This document shows, piece by piece, positions 55,571-59,914 of a stretch of DNA of 59,914 nt. Within the stretch, counting starts at the first letter, position 1. Each line of letters opens with the position of its first letter. Where the stretch lies: contig JAHHHH010000043.1 of NCBI GenBank assembly GCA_019359415.1, positions 1 to 59,914 on the forward strand. Direction: 5' to 3'. Below the pieces are notes generated by a model. That model made no database searches and was not told the origin of the DNA. It saw nothing but the letters and a program-made list of their open reading frames with translations. This DNA is from Iphinoe sp. HA4291-MV1 (GTDB taxonomy: Bacteria; Cyanobacteriota; Cyanobacteriia; Cyanobacteriales; Nostocaceae). The translations under genes and the position numbers were made by a program.

Positions 55571-58500
55571 ATGATTTTTCGGAATCGCATCGTTGACAAA
55601 GGTCAACTGAGAAACCTTATCTCTTGGTCGTTCACGCATTATGGTACGGCGCGGACAGCGGTGATGGCAGACAAATTAAAAGATTTGGGATTCCGCTATG
55701 CTACTAAAGCGGGGGTTTCGATCAGTGTTGATGATTTGATGGTTCCTCCTTCTAAGCGATCGCTTCTAGAAGCCGCCGAAGCTGAAATTCGTGCGACTGA
55801 AGAACGCTACCAACGTGGAGAAATTACCGAAGTTGAGCGATTCCAAAAAGTCATTGACACTTGGAACGGCACTTCTGAAGCTCTCAAAGATGAAGTTGTC
55901 AGTTACTTCAAGAAAACGAATCCCCTCAACTCCGTGTACATGATGGCATTTTCCGGAGCTAGAGGTAACATCTCCCAAGTCAGACAATTGGTGGGGATGC
56001 GGGGATTGATGGCAGATCCTCAAGGGGAAATTATTGACCTGCCTATCAAAACAAACTTCCGCGAAGGACTGACCGTCACTGAATATATTATTTCCTCTTA
56101 CGGTGCGAGAAAAGGCTTGGTAGATACCGCACTGCGGACGGCTGACTCTGGTTATCTGACCCGCCGCTTGGTAGACGTATCCCAAGATGTGATTATTCGG
56201 GAATTTGACTGCGGTACCACCAGGGGAATTCCCTTGCGGGCAATGACAGAAGGTGAGAAAATCTTGATTAACCTCTCCACAAGATTGCTGGGACGAGTTA
56301 TTGGCGAAGATGTCATACATCCAAAGACAGGAGAAGTTATAGCAGCACGTAATACCCCCGTTCCTGATGAGTTGGCACGCAAAATTGATAAGGCGGGAGT
56401 ACAAGAAGTCGTCGTGCGATCGCCTCTCACCTGTGAAGCGGCGCGATCTGTCTGCCAACACTGTTATGGCTGGAGTTTGGCACACGCCAAAATGGTAGAT
56501 CTGGGCGAAGCTGTAGGGATTATTGCGGCACAAAGTATTGGTGAACCAGGAACTCAGCTAACGATGCGTACCTTCCACACTGGTGGTGTATTCACTGGTG
56601 AAGTGGCGAAACAAGTACGTGCTGAAAGTGAAGGTACCATCCGCATTCCCCGCAAATTGCGGACAAGACCCTACCGCACCCGCCACGGGGAAGATGCCCA
56701 GTATGTAGAAGCCAATGGCAATATCACTTTAGAAGTTACAACAGACAACGCTGGTGGCTCAACGACTCAAGAAATTCCTGTGACCCAAGGTTCAACACTT
56801 TACGTTGTTGGTGGGCAGCAAATTAAGAAGGGTCAGTTGTTGGCTGAGGTGGCGATCAGTGGACGTACCACTCGTATCAATACAGAGAAAGCAGTTAAAG
56901 ATGTCGCCTCTGACATGGCTGGGGAAGTCAAGTTTGCTGATGTTGTACCAGAACAAAAAACTGACCGTCAGGGTAACACCACGACGACAGCAGCCCGGGG
57001 TGGGTTGATTTGGATTCTGTCAGGGGAGGTTTATAACTTACCCCCAGGAGCAGAATTGGTGATCAACAATGGTGACACCATAGAATCCAACGGTGTCTTA
57101 GCAGAAACTAAGTTAACGACTTTGCACGGTGGTGTTGTCCGCTTACCAGAAGCGACCCCTGGTAAAGGGACACGGGAAATTGAGATTATCACTGCTTCTG
57201 TGGTCTTAGACCAAGCAACAGTGACAGCACAAACCTCCCAAGGTCGCAACAACTATTTAATCACCACTGGAAACAACCAAGTCTTTAACCTGAGAGCAAC
57301 CCCAGGCACAAAAGTCCAAAATGGTCAAGTGGTTGCTGAGTTGATAGATGACCGCTATCGCACAACCACTGGAGGATTACTAAAATACGCCGGTGTGGAC
57401 GTCCAGAAAAAAGGTAAAGCAAAGCAGGGTTACGAAGTGGTGCAGGGAGGAACCCTCCTCTGGATTCCTGAAGAAACCCACGAAGTGAACAAAGATATCT
57501 CCCTGCTGATGGTAGAAGATGGTCAGTTTGTCGAAGCTGGCACCGAAGTGGTGAAGGATATTTTCTGCCAAAACAGTGGTGTGATAGAAGTGACTCAGAA
57601 AAACGACATTCTCCGGGAAGTGGTCATTAAACCAGGGGAACTGTTGATGGTGGACGATCCAGAAACAGTGATGGGCAAAGATGGCACCTTTGCTCAACCT
57701 GGTGAGGAATTGTTAGGGCAAATCGTCACAGAGTTGCGCTACATTGAGTATGTAGAATCACCCGAAGGTCCAGCATTGTTGAGCCGTCCGGTTGTTGAGT
57801 TTGCCGTGCCGAACAATCCTGATGTGCCATCAACTACATCAGTCAGTCAACAAACGGGTCGTTCTATTCAACTGCGAGCAGTGCAGCGTCTGCCTTATAA
57901 AGATTCCGAACGCGTTAAGACTGTCGAAGGTGTGGAACTGCTGCGAACCCAACTAGTGTTAGAGATTGAGCAAGAAGGCGAACAAGACCACAACGCTTCT
58001 CCCTTGGCAGCAGATATTGAATTGGTAGCCGATACCGATGACCCAGAAATTCAACGCTTACAACTTGTCATTTTGGAATCCTTAGTGCTGCGTCGGGATA
58101 TAGCTGCTGACGCGACCCAAGGTAGTACCCAGACTAGCTTGGAGGTAGAGGATGGACAAACAATAGTACCAGGATCTGTGGTAGCACGTACCCAGATATT
58201 GTGTAAAGAAGGGGGTATCGTACGGGGCGTGCAAAAGGGAACTGAGACAGTTCGCCGCTGCTTAGTGTTGCGCCACACTGACATGACCACAACGAATCTG
58301 AGCGCTCCACCCAAAGTCAAAGTTGGTGATTTGGTAGTAGAGGGCGTAGAGGTTGCTCCTGGAGTCTTTGCTGGGGAATCTGGGCAAGTCGTGGCTGTGC
58401 AGAAGGGCGAAGGGAGAGTGGAAAAGGCACAAGGAGAAGTTCCGCCAACTGAGGAAGCCGCACTCACCACTGCGAACTACTCCATCATACTCCGCGTTGG

Positions 58501-59641
58501 TCGTCCCTACCGGGTCAGTGCAGGCGCTGTATTGCAGGTAGACGATGGCGATTTGGTACAGCGTGGTGATAACTTGGTGTTGCTAGTGTTTGAACGTGCC
58601 AAAACTGGAGACATCATTCAAGGTTTACCCAGGATTGAAGAACTCCTTGAAGCTCGTAAGCCAAAAGAAGCTTGTATACTAACACGTCGTTCTGGAGAAG
58701 TCAAGGTCGTTTACGGCGATGGTGATGAAGCCATTGCTGTGAAAGTCATGGAATCCAATGGAGTGGTTACCGATTATCCCCTTGGACCAGGACAAAACTT
58801 GATAGTTCCAGATGGGGCACAGGTACAAGCAGGACAAGCAATAACCGATGGTCCTTCCAATCCCCATGAAATTTTGGACATCTTCTTCAGTCTAGGTTCT
58901 GAAGAAGGAGTCTATGCCTGCGCTAGCAATGCCTTGCAAAAGGTGCAGACGTTCTTGGTAAACGAAGTGCAATCAGTGTATCAGTCCCAAGGAATTGATA
59001 TTGCTGATAAGCACATTGAAGTGATTGTCCGCCAGATGACCTCGAAAGTACGGATAGATGATGGTGGCGACACCACCATGCTCCCCGGAGAATTGGTAGA
59101 GTTGCGCCAAGTCGAGCAAGTCAATGAAGCAATGGCAATCACTGGTGGTGCGCGGGCGCAGTACACCCCAGTCCTATTGGGTATTACCAAAGCATCGTTA
59201 AACACCGATAGCTTTATTTCCGCTGCATCCTTCCAAGAAACAACACGCGTTTTGACTGAGGCGGCGATTGAAGGTAAGTCTGACTGGTTGCGCGGCTTAA
59301 AAGAAAACGTGATTATCGGACGACTCATTCCCGCTGGTACTGGGTTTAATGCCTATGAAGAAACAGGTGCGATCGAGGATTATGCTACTGATATGAGTAG
59401 CAGTGTTTTGGATGAAGTTGATGATCCACTGGATATGGTATTGGATGACCGCACAGCCCGGAGTTATCAATTAGATACTCCCACTCTTGGAGGGGATGGA
59501 TTTGGTACCAAACATAGTTCAGAAAAGTCCATTTTGGATGAGGATGATTTCATGCTTCCTTCTGATAGCGAAAGTGAGATTGATGATCTCGTAGAAGACG
59601 ACTACGATGAAGACGACGATTACGAAGATGACAATGAGTAG
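55571..59641 (+). CDS. rpoC2: RNA polymerase beta' C-terminal part
   Basis: 1356 residues from the ATG at 55571 (a 5-residue longer frame begins at 55556 in the repeat). It holds the trigger loop/bridge region [37 protein letters not shown], the [14 protein letters not shown] zinc-binding Cys set and [20 protein letters not shown], then a large beta-rich insertion (SBHM repeats, about 340-950) typical of cyanobacteria, and the conserved C-terminus [17 protein letters not shown]. The tail is strongly acidic ([12 protein letters not shown]). The start [16 protein letters not shown] matches the family. Last gene of the operon. Confidence 0.97.
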   Translation: MIFRNRIVDKGQLRNLISWSFTHYGTARTAVMADKLKDLGFRYATKAGVSISVDDLMVPPSKRSLLEAAEAEIRATEERYQRGEITEVERFQKVIDTWNGTSEALKDEVVSYFKKTNPLNSVYMMAFSGARGNISQVRQLVGMRGLMADPQGEIIDLPIKTNFREGLTVTEYIISSYGARKGLVDTALRTADSGYLTRRLVDVSQDVIIREFDCGTTRGIPLRAMTEGEKILINLSTRLLGRVIGEDVIHPKTGEVIAARNTPVPDELARKIDKAGVQEVVVRSPLTCEAARSVCQHCYGWSLAHAKMVDLGEAVGIIAAQSIGEPGTQLTMRTFHTGGVFTGEVAKQVRAESEGTIRIPRKLRTRPYRTRHGEDAQYVEANGNITLEVTTDNAGGSTTQEIPVTQGSTLYVVGGQQIKKGQLLAEVAISGRTTRINTEKAVKDVASDMAGEVKFADVVPEQKTDRQGNTTTTAARGGLIWILSGEVYNLPPGAELVINNGDTIESNGVLAETKLTTLHGGVVRLPEATPGKGTREIEIITASVVLDQATVTAQTSQGRNNYLITTGNNQVFNLRATPGTKVQNGQVVAELIDDRYRTTTGGLLKYAGVDVQKKGKAKQGYEVVQGGTLLWIPEETHEVNKDISLLMVEDGQFVEAGTEVVKDIFCQNSGVIEVTQKNDILREVVIKPGELLMVDDPETVMGKDGTFAQPGEELLGQIVTELRYIEYVESPEGPALLSRPVVEFAVPNNPDVPSTTSVSQQTGRSIQLRAVQRLPYKDSERVKTVEGVELLRTQLVLEIEQEGEQDHNASPLAADIELVADTDDPEIQRLQLVILESLVLRRDIAADATQGSTQTSLEVEDGQTIVPGSVVARTQILCKEGGIVRGVQKGTETVRRCLVLRHTDMTTTNLSAPPKVKVGDLVVEGVEVAPGVFAGESGQVVAVQKGEGRVEKAQGEVPPTEEAALTTANYSIILRVGRPYRVSAGAVLQVDDGDLVQRGDNLVLLVFERAKTGDIIQGLPRIEELLEARKPKEACILTRRSGEVKVVYGDGDEAIAVKVMESNGVVTDYPLGPGQNLIVPDGAQVQAGQAITDGPSNPHEILDIFFSLGSEEGVYACASNALQKVQTFLVNEVQSVYQSQGIDIADKHIEVIVRQMTSKVRIDDGGDTTMLPGELVELRQVEQVNEAMAITGGARAQYTPVLLGITKASLNTDSFISAASFQETTRVLTEAAIEGKSDWLRGLKENVIIGRLIPAGTGFNAYEETGAIEDYATDMSSSVLDEVDDPLDMVLDDRTARSYQLDTPTLGGDGFGTKHSSEKSILDEDDFMLPSDSESEIDDLVEDDYDEDDDYEDDNE

Positions 59642-59675
59642 TATCTAGTCTGCTTAATTACCTATAATCAGTGAC

Positions 59676-59736
59676 CTCACCCCAACCTCTCTATCAATTT
59701 AGGAGAGAAACGCCTTAAGCGGGGTGAGTTTTTTTT
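59676..59736 (+). terminator. rpoBC operon terminator
   Basis: CTCACCCC (59676-59683) pairs with GGGGTGAG (59721-59728), followed by eight T residues. A second stem CTCTCT/AGGAGAG-like lies inside the loop. A strong intrinsic terminator 35 bp after the rpoC2 stop. Confidence 0.85.
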
Positions 59737-59820
59737 GCCACCATTTTGAAAGTTATGAAAATCTATAGCTTCTCCTGATAAAGAACATATTAGAACTTAC
59801 GCATTGACAGAACATTGATA

Positions 59821-59914
59821 CTATGCAGTTAAGTTCAACTTCTGTGTTAGGTGTTCTAAAATAAAATCACGAGCCACTTGAAGAGATAAATTTCTTTGGA
59901 GTTCATACCAATTT
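59821..59914 (-). CDS. 3' end of a minus-strand gene, unknown
   Basis: The minus strand is open from the window end to a TAG at 59821-59823 and reads NWYELQRNLSLQVARDFILE then HLTQKLNLTA. It is helical and protein-like but too short to assign. Confidence 0.5.
   Translation of the reverse strand, partial: NWYELQRNLSLQVARDFILEHLTQKLNLTA

Noticed and set aside
55766-56533. 255-codon frame antisense to rpoC2
   Set aside because: Shadow of the well-conserved rpoC2 frame; codon positions follow the plus strand.

Overview
The window is chromosomal DNA of a filamentous, probably heterocyst-forming cyanobacterium (order Nostocales). Evidence: many GCGATCGC-type (HIP1) octamers, a split RNA polymerase beta' subunit (rpoC1 and rpoC2), several cyanobacteria-only families (DUF3038, DUF4335, DUF1815, DUF2839), a HetP-family heterocyst protein, short tandem heptanucleotide repeats, and abundant small inverted-repeat elements. 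The genus cannot be fixed from the sequence alone.

Layout. 1-9.1 kb: thioredoxin and a GuaB3-type IMP dehydrogenase (minus), mutS2, the DUF3038-DUF4335 pair (plus) and a membrane-anchored NodB-type polysaccharide deacetylase (minus). 10.1-17.3 kb: a minus-strand block of five polytopic membrane proteins, in which a PIG-V-like mannosyltransferase and a DUF2079 protein occur twice around a GT39-like glycosyltransferase; a possible glycosyltransferase remnant lies just beyond it. 18-26.6 kb: dxr, a tiny membrane protein, DUF1815, DUF2839, a DinG-like helicase with degraded ATPase motifs, an M48 metalloprotease and a Uma2-type nuclease, separated by repeat-rich spacers.

27.0-35.9 kb is the most interesting part. 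On the minus strand lie, in transcription order, a transposase-type helix-turn-helix protein, a 1033-residue peptidase-containing ABC exporter (cNMP-binding + C39 peptidase + ABC, HetC-like), an HlyD adaptor, a parvulin-type prolyl isomerase and two small genes whose products share a double-glycine leader and carry Tyr/Asn/Gly-rich, internally repetitive tails. This reads as a self-contained system for leader removal and export of two unusual peptides. At 38.3-41.1 kb a hetP-family gene follows a truncated HlyD-like adaptor and a stub of a second C39 exporter, so a second such cassette seems to have decayed beside a heterocyst-differentiation gene.

41.6-49.3 kb: a GH116 glucosidase, small conserved proteins, a GIY-YIG nuclease, a broken IS4-like transposase, rpsT and a TatD-type hydrolase. 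49.9-59.6 kb: the rpoB-rpoC1-rpoC2 operon, whose spacers are filled with heptanucleotide repeats, ended by a strong terminator. The last 94 bases hold the 3' end of a minus-strand gene.

Mobile and repeat content is high: three MITE-like elements (one with a perfect 12-bp target duplication), two decayed transposases, a perfect 40-bp palindrome, and repeat segments inserted in frame inside mutS2, the GH116 gene, the helicase-like gene and hlyD. No tRNA, rRNA or CRISPR array was recognised.
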